DNA of 64,000 bases from Adiantum capillus-veneris (lineage: Eukaryota > Streptophyta > Polypodiopsida > Polypodiales > Pteridaceae), in the NCBI GenBank assembly GCA_014529385.2, contig CM043967.1, forward strand, positions 5,721,001-5,785,000. Reading direction: 5' to 3'. How positions within the stretch are numbered: position 1 is the stretch's first letter; each line of letters begins with the position of its first letter. Made by a program: the position numbers and the translations under genes. The notes beneath the pieces were generated by a model, which was not told where the DNA came from, made no database searches, and worked only from the letters and a program-made list of their open reading frames with translations. Shown one piece after another: positions 43,372-54,430 of the stretch.

Positions 43372-44090
43372 AACATGAAAATGAACAACAGGTGATAGCT
43401 TTTGCTCAGCAATACCATCATGATCTGGCAACAGAGCCAAAAACACGAATGCCATCAATGAACAACAGGAAACCCGAGACCAAATATCAGGTAAAAGCCA
43501 ACCATGCTAATTACAGACAGATGAGGTCACCGGCCACAATGCAAAAATCTAGGCTACCAAAACAAGGTAAACAAGTATGGATGCGGAAGGATAGAAATGC
43601 AATGGCAGAAAAACAACAATGTAACAAACGGATTCCAAAAAAGCAGACGGTTCAACCCCAAACCAAGGGCATAAAACGAATGTGGATCCCAAAGAAAATG
43701 CTTAGCCATAACCCAAATGTCACTCACATTTGGATACCAAAGCAAAAGCAACTACCTGCTGTACAAGCAACAATGGAAGGCCGACAGCTGCATTTCAAAA
43801 AGGAGAACCGACATATGTGGATGCCGATGAAAGACAAACCAGTGGCAAACAAGAAAGAGCCAAACCATCTACAAAAATCGACAGCAACAAAATACCAGTG
43901 GAAAGCCATAGCCATAAGGCTCATAGCCATTACATCCCAGCCAATTCTATCTTTAGACACAGCTACGACTCTATCAACAGTGTCGGCAAAGCAATTGCTT
44001 CTTGCCAAAAAGACAATTAAACTGAGAGCAGTAGAGTTACAGCTGTTACTTGCAAAGAAAGCAGGAAACCTCGACGGCGAATGCCAATAA
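43372..44090 (+). CDS. Pol C-terminal tail with W-x-P-K motifs (G2)
   Basis: This is part of the open frame 43,173-44,090, in frame with the second protease domain. The motifs are KQVWMRKD, RMWIPKK, HIWIPKQ, HMWMPMK and YQWKAIA, in a basic Gln/Lys/Asn-rich background. It ends in a helix with ELQLLLAKKAG and the stop shared with G1. The tail is as long as in G1 (about 240 residues). The aromatic-basic repeats could bind RNA or another protein; this is inference. Confidence 0.62.
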
Positions 44091-44257
44091 GCATTTTGCT
44101 TATTCCCGTCTCTTGCACAGCATTAATTTTTCCATGCATTGACCGAGTATGCATAAAATAGGGCCACATTAATCGGCCAGGCATTAGCACAACTTTTTCA
44201 ACCTATGCACGGCACATACTCCAAGGCGAAACCTTGTCGTCCTGGAGGACTATGGCT

Positions 44258-44271
44258 AGGAGGGGGGGAGG
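44258..44271 (+). other. Internal polypurine tract of G2
   Basis: AGGAGGGGGGGAGG followed by CATTCT lies 168 bp after the pol stop, matching G1 (12,477) and G3 (29,901, minus). Confidence 0.55.
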
Positions 44272-45727
44272 CATTCTAGAGGCACTCTCAAATGCGGAAC
44301 CAATGACAGAAACAACAAAAAAGGGCATGATTTTCGACTATTTTTAGGGTTGTTGTTTGATTGCGAATTTTCTGGAGTAACCCAAGCACAGATGCCCTTA
44401 TACAGCATGTATCTATAGGTATATGGGGCCACAAATCAAGCCCCTAGGTGTGTGTATATAAGTAGAAATAGCCATTTTTTGGGCAAAATATTGGTAAAAC
44501 GGAGAAATCCGGCCATAAAAATTGCATGTGAGTGTATATAATGTGTTGCGGTGATGTTTGTGATTTATTATGATTTTTGGGGATTTTTTGGGTTTGATTT
44601 GCTATTTTCCTTTTAATTCTGCTAATTTTCGGCAGAAAAACTTCAAAAATAAAAAAAGCAGGTGAAAAACAGTCGTAATGAAAAACAAAAAATATGGTGA
44701 TGATCAATGACTATAGGACAACCTATGGTACAGTGGGGGTGCAATTATGAGACTGGAGCGGAAAGCGTGTTTTGGGCAGGTTTTGACCGAAATGCCAAAT
44801 TTCTGGTAAATAGAGCAAACGGAGTCCAAATCAAGACATTTTTGAGCCTAAACCGCATCTTGCAAGAAGATAGGAGCACATGTCAAATTTCATGAAAAGT
44901 GGTTCGGGGACCTCCATTATAAGAAATTTTCACCCCATGTTTAGCTCATTTTCACTATTGACTTTATGGAGAAAGCTTTTGCCACCTAGAGCGGATCGAC
45001 TTTCCAGCAGCTTCTATGACGCACACGACTACCCTACGAGCTCCAGACATGAGAGGTAGGCTCGCCACCTTGAGCTTTTCGCGCATGTTTGTCGTTATGT
45101 CGCGAAAACTAACGTAGGGGTCACACACAAAGCGAGAGGTAGAAACCCGCAAGAAGCCACCAAATGGGAAATCGGCGAAATGGCGACCAAATGCTACCAA
45201 AATTCATGGGTAGGAGCATCTCGACATGCTCGACAAGTCTATATGACCAAAAAGTGACCCGAAGCGGCACTAAACCTCAGAAACGGCATCAGACACATAA
45301 AGCGTCAAAATGCACTTGTGGCCAAACCGCAAGTCCGTTTGCCACCAAACTTCACGAGCGGCTTTCCTAGACCATCAACAACCAAGTCCTATGGTGGAAG
45401 ACCACCAAAAATCATCAATGGTATGTAAACGCAACCACGGGTGCTTCTAGAGCGACAAATTGCCAAATGGAGCTCCGGTGAAGCCAAAGTTGACAAAAAC
45501 CATACGGCAAGGATCCCCAAGGGATTGGGAAGCTATGGAGACCAACATCGAGAAATTTCATCACCAAAAAACACTCCAAAATTCAAAAAATGGCTCAGAG
45601 GCTCTGAAGTCCACACAGGGAGTTATACTCTATCCATTTGACTTTTTTGTTGAAATTAGGCTCAAAAGGGACTTAGGGGGGCAAAGGGCAAGCACTGGGA
45701 GCACTAGCACTGAAAAAATCACCAATA
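44272..45727 (+). other. Noncoding spacer of G2
   Basis: It aligns with G1 12,491-14,085, with several deletions (for example near 45,140). No conserved ORF. The C-rich phrase GGTTCGGGGACC and the GCTTCTAGAGCGACAAATTG block are shared between copies. Confidence 0.5.
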
Positions 45728-46604
45728 GACATCCTACGCTTAGGATGTCTCAAGGGCACTTTTTGGCACAAACCTCAACAATTTTTGTCATGCACATGTT
45801 CTGAATGACATTTACAAGCCATACACCAAGTTTCATCACATTTGGACCAGATTTGACCTCATATACATGGAAAAACGCAAAGTTAGGGCATAGAGGCAAT
45901 AATGGGCCATTGACCTACCAAATCTTGTCCAAATCTCATGAAACTTGCACAACACACTCACATACACATCAGCAAACAATCTGTGTGGTCAGGGAGAAAA
46001 AAGGATGAAATAGACATCCTACGCGTAGGATGTCTAATGGACCTTTTTGGCATGGAAGAGATGTTTTATCATTCCAGATCTAATTACCTCATCATCAAGA
46101 GCCCATATGACAATTTTGAAGCCATTCTAATCACTTTTGACCCCCAACACCTTCAAGATACACTTTTTGAGCCCAAAAACACCTCACAAAGCCTTACAAG
46201 CATCAAATCTTGTCCAAATTCAAATCCAAGAACAGGGCCATGTTTCATAGGCCAAGGACAACCCTTAGAACAAGTTTCATGCAATTGTGATGAAAAAGAC
46301 ATCCTACGCGTAGGATGTCTCCAGCATAAATGTAGCCTTCTATGCAAGAAATGACATCATGGGAGCCAATACCATGGTGCATTGAGTCCATATACCAATT
46401 TTCAATCCATTTGGACATCAATTGCTACCTATGATGGGCATTCTACCCAAAATGTGACCTAAAGCCTGAATAAGCCCCAAAAATCCACTTTTTGATATCC
46501 AAATTCAAATCCAAGCATATAGCCATGTTCCATGAGCCTTACACTACCTGCATGTCAAGTATGAACCAATTCTGATGAAAAAGACGTCCTACGCGTAGGA
46601 TGTC
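45728..46604. repeat. Array of four 22-bp palindromes, exactly 285-bp pitch (G2)
   Basis: Sites are at 45,728-45,749, 46,013-46,034, 46,298-46,319 and 46,583-46,604. Start-to-start distance is 285 bp in all three intervals. Two are perfect dyads of GACATCCTACG; the first (G to T in the centre) and last (A to G in the arm) have one change each. A half-site (GGCATTCTACCC) lies at about 46,438. The intervening units are strongly diverged from each other while the palindromes are not. The ORF3 ATG lies 166 bp after the last site. Confidence 0.92.
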
Positions 46605-46770
46605 TAAATGGAAATTTTTGGCCAGATTTTCACTGTGAGCACATGCACAGCTTCACAACTTCCTTTTAAGCTATAATTTCAATTTTCAAGTCATTTGGAT
46701 AAGTAAAACTCAGTTTCGCAGCTAATATGGAAAAAACGCTAACTTTGGATTACTGAGTGCAACAGGATCT

Positions 46771-49700
46771 ATGGCAGCCTCGAAGTCACCGGCAAAGAAG
46801 AAGAGAATGACAATCAAAGATTATCTGGACGAGGTGGAACCCTTTGTCATTCCAGAAGGAACATTAAAGCCCACCAGCACCTGGATACAAGAGGATCTGT
46901 TAGAGTCCAATGACCTAAAGATCTACCAGGGAGTGTTCAAAGACAATGAAGGCAATGTAATAGAGCTGCCAATGCTGCTAAGAGAGCTCAATGAATTTGT
47001 ACGAAGCAAAATGGCTGGCTACTTGGAGGAAATTGACCTCCATAACTACTTCGAGGCAATACCAGCAGGGGTGGACATCAAAAGAGTATGGGAGTTTGTA
47101 ACAAGCATCAAACAGGATGGAGTGGCCAAGGTGACAGATTTACAAGGCAGACCAGATACAGAGATCATAATCACGGAGTGGGTTGTAGCCCATGCACTAG
47201 ACCTCTCCAATCAAGGAGACAGTGTAACAAAAAGAAGGGACAAAGTCAAGGTGTACAAAGAGAAAAAGGCCAATTACACCTTTGAAGACATTGCCAACCC
47301 AAAAGTGGCAATTAGTGCCAGTTGTACAACCAGCACTTCCACATGTGTACTAAGAGGCCACAGAAGTACAGGATGCCGCCGGGTGCAATTTCCACGACGT
47401 TTACTTGGGCAATGACAAAAGGCACCCCAAAGATAATCAACTATGCGGCATACATACATGACAGCTTGGTAAAGATGGGCAACAAAAATCCAACCTACAT
47501 AGTGCCAGGAGAACTGATAACCAAGGTGGTTTATGCAGCACTACACGCTAAAGGAAGGTGGCCTCACCCACCATCTCAGAATGATTGGCTAAGGGTAAAA
47601 GAAGACAAGGAAGATGAGCCACAAAGAGCACCAAGGGTGGCTACGAGATTGAAGAGACGGTTAGAGCCAGTTGAAGAGGAGCAACCTGAGCAGAAGAAAG
47701 GAAAGAAGGAGTCTGCTCAAGTGCTGGCCAAAGAAACCAGGTCTCAAAAAGCGGAAAGACTCGAGAGGCTGATGGAGAGTTTTCGAGCAGAAAGATCCCT
47801 CAAGGGTGATTTAAACGAACTCTGGAAGCCATCTCTCGAGTCTATGTCCGGATCATCCAGAAGAGTGCAGAGGGACCGCTTTGAAGATTATATCAAGAAT
47901 TTCGAGATTCTTGATGCTGCAGTGGAAAACATTCCCCATGTCCCTTTCGCCGAGAAGGAAGTGGAGCAGATAAGGCAGACATTGCTAGATGAACAAGAAA
48001 GCCAAGAAAGGGAAAGAAAAACGAAAGTAGACAGGGACTTAAAGGGCAAACCGACAGCTTTACCAGATAGCCCTAAACCCAGCCCACAGCCATCTCCACC
48101 GCCCTCACCACCTCCTAGCAGCCCTCCACCCGAAGACAAGGAGGCTGAGGACAAACAAGAAGAAAGGCAAGCTGAGGAGCAAGAGCAAAGGCAAGAACCT
48201 GAGCCAAAGGAAGAGGCCAAGCCTAATTCTCAGCAAAAAGGATTAGACGAGGCCTATTATGCATTTTTGGACCTGCTAGTTGCAAGCTATACAAAGGAAG
48301 AAGCCGCCACAGTCGCATTCGACTTGGCGAGAATAGGGCATAAAGATCAGATGCAAGGCATCCCGCTAGTGGAACTTAAAGAAATTGCTACAGACATTGT
48401 AGACCTGCACTCGCCCTCCAATGACTGGGACGTGGTGATGACAAAGCTAGCCGGATTGCGAGCACAATCCATGGCTTCAGAGGAAGAAATGACGACTCTC
48501 AAAGCCACTAAAGAACAGATTAAAAAGGAAGTGGATTCTCTGCAGGCACAAAGCCAAAGGCAAAAAGAGAGAGAAGATGACCTGCAGGCCAGCTTGGCAA
48601 CGGCTCTACAAAACTGCCAAGCAATGGAAGAAGCAAATGAGGTAGTAGCAAAAAGAATACAAGCAGCTGAAGAAGAGTGTCTGCAGCTCAGCAAGTCATT
48701 GTGAGATGCTGAAAAGAACGAGATAATCTGACAGTACAGCTGGCAGAAGAAACAAAAGAAGTAGAGGCCATGAGAAATGCCAAGGAAAAGGCAGAGATAG
48801 AACAAGAAGCAAGCATGGATGAAGTCCTTGAGCTCAAGGACCAATTAAAAGTCAAAGATCAAACCATCCAGAGGCTGCGAGCATCACCTGCTAGAGTTAG
48901 AGCTACGAGCTCGACTCAAATCATTTCCGAGAGTCAAATATATGAAGAGCAAATGCAGGAACTTCAAAAGGAGCTGACTCTCGAGAAAAAGCAAAGGTTA
49001 ATGATGGCTGAAGGGTCTATCGCAATGCAAACAAGAATGGAGGACAGCCAAAAATCCCTACAAGAAGAAGTGGAGAGCATAAAGATAAAGCTCGAGGAGG
49101 CGGAAAGAGTAAACGCTGAACTTAATGACCTCCTCGTGAATATGGGCGGAGAAGTTGAAGCGGAAAAGCAGACACTCCTCAGGCAAATTGAGGAGTTGAA
49201 AGGCCAGCAACAAGCAGAGGCAGAAAGCTCAGGGCCAGCCGCCAATGAGGGCATCGACCTCGAAAATGTGGCAGATCCTGTGGACACACGCATGCAAGAG
49301 GAAAGCATAGCAGGATCCTCTCAAGAGCCGCAGGATCTAACACAAGAAGAGGAGGAAAAATTGTGTAAGGCAATAGAGGCAGAGCTAAGAGAAAGCACAA
49401 AGGAAGCCTTGGAATGGGAGCACAAGGTCTTCAAATCTATGACAATTCAGAAGATCGACGCCAGCAATCTCAGGCGCGAGTGGCTTCAACCCTCTCTCCC
49501 ATATCCATTGTTGAAGTATGAAGCAGCAACAATAAACAGGCAAATCAGAGAAGAGCCAACGGTACCTCTCTACAATGCAGACACCTCGAGGCCAGAAGGA
49601 GTTAAGCTCATAGTGGATTCTCAGCCAAAGTGGAGGAAGGCTTGGCTTACCAAGTACCCACAATACATAATCCACTTGGTAGAGGCACCTAAACATATCA

Positions 49701-50215
49701 GAGACAACCTCAGCTTCTGTCCTCTACCAAGGGTTAGGACGTGGAAGGCACAAGAAATTTTGCAAAGAAGCCAACCCACTTGGCTAAATTACCCAAAGCT
49801 GCCGGGCGTGAAGGCAGGTGAGAGAATAAGTGTCCAACACATGGTGAAAACCCTAACGGGCGCCATAAAATTGTTCACTGGCTCACCTGACCTTACATGC
49901 ATTATGATGAGAAAAATCTGCAGAACCATCCTAGCAGTGTTCGAGACCTTCAAGCCGGGCCAGGTGACCGACAATATATTCTTCTTCCAAGATACATACA
50001 GATGTGCTTACAATTTGTCAGGTGAGCCTTCCAAGGAGGTGATACATGCGCTGTACCAAAGAATCATGTTTCTACCATCCTATCACCTCCAGGCTTTTGA
50101 AGAAGCATTCTATACGGGGTTCTTCAACATGAATACAGATATCTTTGGCCCGACAATGCTGAACCTACATGCAAGGTACGAATCACTGCTAAAGATGCGG
50201 GAAACGATAAGATGA
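46771..50215 (+). pseudogene. ORF3 of G2: ~1,150-residue coiled-coil protein, two frameshifts
   Basis: Start ATG 46,771. Parts: basic N terminus (SPAKKKRM), N-terminal domain to about residue 260 (YQGVFKDNEGNVIELP, YTFEDIANPKVAI, NPTYIVPGELITKVVYAALH), conserved helix block (LERLMESFRAERSLKGDLNE, RDRFEDYIKNFEILD), proline-rich linker (PSPPPSPPPSSPPP), an acidic segment, then YYAFLDLLVASYTKEEAATV. A coiled coil (48,480-49,200) and a C-terminal domain (49,380-50,214: REWLQPSLPYPLLKYEA, FCPLPRVRTWKAQEILQRSQ, LTGAIKLFTGSPDL, YQRIMFLPSYH) follow. Frameshifts are near 47,310 and 48,704. There is no membrane segment. It matches no protein family I know. Confidence 0.82.
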
Positions 50216-50252
50216 AGCAGCTGATCAACGCCATGTCGGGGACGACATGAAC

Positions 50253-50266
50253 AAGGAGAGGGGGGA
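50253..50266 (+). other. Polypurine tract of G2
   Basis: AAGGAGAGGGGGGA directly precedes the LTR start TGTTAGAAGC at 50,267. Confidence 0.85.
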
Positions 50267-51207
50267 TGTTAGAAGCTGGACACACCCCACGGCATCTAAC
50301 TACTCGGCGGACTATTATTTTTGTAATTATTCATTCATTGAGGAAAATCCGATCTTTCACCTTGTAAATATTGGGACTTACAGAAGTTTCCGGATTGTAT
50401 CCCAGTTTTGATAGTTAGATTGAGTAGATGGTTGATTTTGGAACTTTAGGGTTTGAGAAGTTGTAAGGTATATATACCACTTTTTTACCTTAATGAGAAA
50501 AACCTTTTGTCATTTTAAAAAACAAGTTTAAAGTCTGTGAGTGAGTGTACTGTGTACGAGAGAGAGAGAGAGAGTGAGCTTCGTCTTGATGCTACGAGTG
50601 CTACGGTGGTCGGAATCGAGTGCGGAGAAGTGCAGCGTGTTGCCCCCGACTAGAGCTACGCGTCGATACCAACATTGCGCGCGTACGATCCGGCTTTGTG
50701 AGCTCCTTCTACGAGCTTCATCGGTTGTTTGGGTGAGCATACGTTGTCCGATTTTGCCTTGCAGCATATCCACGTGTTCACATTGAGTAGAACTACACAT
50801 TAGGCACTTTAGATTTTGGAAACGAAGACCTATAGATTTCGGTCAGACATCCTACGTGTTTTTGCACCGGGTGTTTTGGGTCGTGATTTTGGTTCATAGA
50901 CCTTAGGGAGAGCGGCCTATTGGTATTAGTAGGGTCTCCTTCAAGTTCTATGGTGTTTCAAGATTGTTTGATGGGTGTTCGGCTCTAGAAAGAGTTGTAG
51001 GAAGTTTTCTCTTTTGCACTCTTGAAGGCTGTGACTTAGACAATTGGTAGAGACCTCTGTAGGAATTAGTTAGGAGTCGGTCGAGTGTAGGTTGACATCT
51101 TATGCTTGCTTCCACGCGCTTGCGGGTCGAGATTCGTCCTTAGCTGACATTACATGTTAGGTGAGTTCTCGCTGTGCTGACGTCCGTCGCGGCGTATCCG
51201 TCCAACA
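50267..51207 (+). repeat. 3' LTR of G2 (complete, 941 bp)
   Basis: It starts TGTTAGAAGC and ends CGTCCAACA like the 5' LTR of G1. TATATATA is at 50,469-50,476. The palindrome half-site GACATCCTACGTG is present at about 50,847. The sequence after the LTR, AAGAC, matches the uninterrupted chromovirus copy at 22,884, so the LTR end is confirmed by comparison. Confidence 0.93.
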
Positions 51208-51553
51208 AAGACTAGTTCTCTTTTTGTTGCGCACAAATTTAAATAGTATGCTTGCTTACAATCATGTTTGTGATGATGACGTCTCTCAAACACCAAGTAG
51301 AATTTGTCATGCTACTTTGGGAGAATGAAATGGACTAAAGAGTAGACATGCTTGTGGCAATTATGTCTCCCGAGCACCAAATGGACTAGTCATTTATCTT
51401 GGAAATATGTTGTAGGGTAAAAAGGGATCCTCTACCCGCTAAGTAAGATTGACTAGTGCTTAAGGCTTTATCTCTTCTACCTCATAGTCGAGGACAGCTA
51501 TGATTGCAAGAGAGTGGTAATGTCATAAAATCTAATATCTAACCAACCCAAAT
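51208..51553 (+). repeat. Chromovirus 3' untranslated region, copy 2
   Basis: It aligns with 22,884-23,231 and diverges after AACCCAAATGA. G2 inserted exactly before AAGAC of this copy. The chromovirus coding part on the left of G2 is not in the window, because the 5' end of G2 is truncated. Confidence 0.75.
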
Positions 51554-51603
51554 GAAGTAAGATGCTTTCACCAGCTTCAACATATTTTTATTCAACCTTG
51601 AGG

Positions 51604-52140
51604 CTAGAGACTAACAACTAGTAATTGTCTTGTAGTTTGATAAAAAGCCAACTACCTCCACAAAGCCATGCAAAAATATATATCTTGGAATCCCAGATTT
51701 CTTTCTTTCTCAAAATGAAAAACACCCATATCGGCACATTCAAGAAGTGGATTGCCCATTGTTCACCAATGCTACAAGTAAAAACCATAATTTTTCCATA
51801 TGAGAGCAACCGCCATTGGAGCCTCGTTTGCATTGAACTTGACAAGCCAGTTGTCTGGACACTAGTATTGAGAATTATAAATTGGTTTTACTTTGGATAA
51901 ACTATGGAGACAATTATCATTGTTGGGTTCATACCAACTCCTCCTGCTTGCAGACGCATAAAAAGACTGTTGCACGTATATGGAAGGCTATGTAGAAATC
52001 TAGAGCTGTATATGTCAAAAATTAAGGAAGTCACAAGGCCTTTAAAGACAGTTGGCAACGCGTGTGGATGGAGATGCCTCCTCCATGCTGAGTATATACT
52101 GTAGAGCTTTCTTGCACTAAAGAAATTCATGTCAAAGGTA
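51604..52140 (+). pseudogene. Ulp1/C48-type cysteine protease fragment
   Basis: TFKKWIAHCSP...VKTIIFPYESNRHWSLVCIELDKP is typical of the Ulp1 family, where the His-Trp pair includes the catalytic His. A Cys-Gly pair in NACGWRCLLHAEYIL at about 52,050 may be the remnant of the catalytic Cys region, followed by FLALKKFMSK and a GT-type exon end. Stops at 51,898 and 52,100 break the frame. Such domains often occur in plant transposons (MULE- or CACTA-associated) as well as in host SUMO proteases. I cannot tell which this was. Confidence 0.55.
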
Positions 52141-52228
52141 TGAATTTTTCACATAATTACTATGACATTGTGATAGTTTGGACAAAAATGTGTCTCAATT
52201 CCTTTTAGTTTTTGTTTTTTCTTTTGTA

Positions 52229-52872
52229 GAGTGCATTGGAGAGTACATTGTAGAGTATTTGCACCGATACCGTGCCACCCTAATCAAGCATCTACTTGCA
52301 ATTTCACATCCTGTGAGCATGGATGCAGAACAAACCCTATTGGATGACCACATTGTAGAGTTAACAATGACTGTTGATGGACTGGGGATGGACTGCATCA
52401 AATAGATTCCTTGAGGGTAGCTGAGAAAGGACAGGAGCAAGAGGAGGGAGGAACTTTTGAGAAGAGAAATGCTGTAGAGGGAGAGTTTGACAAGGAGAAA
52501 ACTCCAAATGAAGGGAAGCCCACATAGGAGAAAGATCACACAGACTAGGGGCTGACAAAGAAATAAATGTTGAAACTCCCTCTACGCTTGGAGGGTTTCA
52601 GAAGGAAGAAGTTTATGCAGAGGGGGAGGGGTTGAGAAAGAACGCTCTAACCCTCAAGCAGAGCATATCTTTGCCACAATTCCACCTGTTGATCTTGAAA
52701 ATCAAGAGTCATTTATTCCTGACACACAAATAGGTCATAGCACATTAGAATCAAATTCAGGTTCAATGGAGCCCTCAACACTGGAGACACAAGAGTCTCG
52801 AACAGTAGAAGAACAAGAGAAGAAGCTCAAAGATGTCAACACTGGACAAAACAACCTCGATGGCAAGCAATG
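52229..52872 (+). pseudogene. Exon-like coding remnants downstream of the Ulp1 fragment
   Basis: After a TTTTGTAG acceptor-like site, ECIGEYIVEYLHRYRATLIKH is open to 52,405. Further on, at about 52,650-52,870, an acidic, Ser/Glu-rich reading appears (ATIPPVDLENQESFIPDTQ, STLETQESRTVEEQEKKLKD). They could be later exons of the same gene, with stops between. No domain recognised. Confidence 0.35.
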
Positions 52873-52979
52873 AGCCTTTGCTAGACATTGACATGATTGT
52901 TTGGGTAATACCCAATGTAAAAGAATATGAAAGTCAACATATTGTCTAACTATTTATTTGTTTTACAAAATGTTTGCAG

Positions 52980-53372
52980 AGACTAATTATTTTGGACGTC
53001 AACAGATTGTTGTTGTTTCTAATGCTGGATGCTCCCCACGCAGAACTTGTCAACCTGCACACCTTTAGGGTAGGCGATCACAGAGCCATTGTGCATCTGG
53101 GAACCAAGGAATTTATATAGTTTCTACTTCCAAGGTTCCAGGTTGCAATATGGTCCTCTATGCTACAGAGAAACCTCAATCCCCTTGTAAATATGGTTTG
53201 CATCGTAGCGGGAATTGAACGTTTGCAATTTGATTTTTTGTATTCACAGAAGGAGTGTGTTTACATTGATAGTCACTACCACCCTACCAAACCAAATGTA
53301 TTCCTATTCTATAAACCTTTTTTTTCAAATCCATGTCCCATATGTTTATATCAACACTTTGTTGATAGATGA
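52980..53372 (+). pseudogene. Possible further exons, unidentified
   Basis: Following TGTTTGCAG (acceptor-like), a reading LIILDVNRLLLFLMLDAPH runs to about 53,120. The frame from 53,160 gives MVCIVAGIERLQFDFLYSQ and HYHPTKPNVFLFYKPFF. The family is not recognised and stops are present. It is reported only because the composition resembles coding sequence and the spacing resembles exons. Confidence 0.25.
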
Positions 53373-53601
53373 CACACCCCATAAGGGCTTGCTAAATCCA
53401 CCGGGAAACAATCTCTCCCCACCCTCATTTCAAGGTCATCAGCATGACTTTTATCTAGAGGACATTTTGATCCCTTATATCCAAAGTTTGTATTTCAGCC
53501 CATTGACTATTTCAAAATTTGTACTTACAAATACTCTCCAAAATGCTAGCTATCTACATTAATATAATTCTTTGTACTTCTCAATGTGGTGCCATGGAAA
53601 T

Positions 53602-53693
53602 GTGTGTGTGTGTTTGTGTGTGTGCGCGCGCGCACGCGTGTGCGTGTGCGTGTGCGTGTGCGTGTGCGTGTGCGTGTGCGTGTGCGTGTGCGT

Positions 53694-53748
<55 letters not shown>
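53602..53748. repeat. Compound microsatellite: (TG)n, (TGTGCG)n, (TG)n, (AG)n
   Basis: A ~70-bp core of TGTGCG hexamers is flanked by TG and AG runs. ORFs across it on both strands are artefacts. Confidence 0.95.
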
Positions 53749-53749
53749 G

Positions 53750-54430
53750 GGGATGATACATCAAACTCTGCATATATTGTTCAAAATACACAGTAATTAC
53801 ACTTCTAGCTAACAAAGGGATAGAGGTAGTGAGACCCACCTCATCTTAAAATTGAAATAAAGATATAACCAAATTGTGGAGATCATCTCACAATTGAAAC
53901 AAAATATTTGAATTGCAAGAAAAGTTGCAATGGAAGTCATGAATATAGATTCATTCAAGTTACATTGGTACGATTTGGACTCGACCAGTTAGTTCTCTAT
54001 AGACAATCTCTTTTTCTATTTGTTGCATTACTTTGCATCCACCAATTAAGAAATAGAACTGCGAGGGTTCGTTCTCCGTGGTCTCGTCCATGATACATCA
54101 AACTTTGCATATGTTGTTCAAAATATACAGTAATCACACTTCCAAGTAACAAAGGGATAGGGGCAGTGAGATAGACCTCATCTTACAATTGAAATACAGA
54201 TATAACCAAATTGTGGAAATCACCTCACAATTGAAACAAAAGATTTAAATTACAAGAAATGTTGGAATGAAAGTCATGAATATAGATTCATTCAAGTTAC
54301 ATTGGCACGATTTGGACTCGGCCAGTTAGTTCTCTACAGACAATCTTTTTTCCCCTTCGTTGCGTTACTTTGTGTCCACCAATTAAGAAATAGAACTGCG
54401 AGGGCTCGTTATCCACAGTCTCATCCACGA
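53750..54430. repeat. ~338-bp tandem duplication
   Basis: GATACATCAAACT-TGCATAT starts at about 53,752 and again at about 54,091. The two copies align to GCGAGGG-TCGTT...GTCTC near 54,080 and 54,420, with scattered substitutions. The duplication includes the 3' part of the minus-strand pseudogene. Confidence 0.85.

Larger units (their letters stand above)
34097..51207 (+). mobile_element. Giant Ty3/gypsy retrotransposon, copy G2 (5'-truncated, about 17.1 kb)
   Basis: It matches G1 from the end of the leader (G1 about 3,226) through the 3' LTR. The 5' LTR, PBS and most of the leader are absent. It is the better copy for pol and ORF3: it has the full gag capsid region, a 692-codon open frame from RT to integrase, an intact D-S-G-A in the second protease domain, and most of ORF3. 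The 3' LTR is complete and joins a chromovirus tail at 51,208. Several tandem duplications and nonsense changes make it inactive. Confidence 0.93.

Noticed and set aside
46771-50215. Envelope-like gene
   Set aside because: The position fits an env-like ORF, but no signal peptide, membrane helix or cysteine pattern is visible; the coiled coil dominates.
53519-53839. ORFs rich in Cys-Val-Cys-Ala or Arg-Thr
   Set aside because: Translations of the TG/TGTGCG microsatellite.
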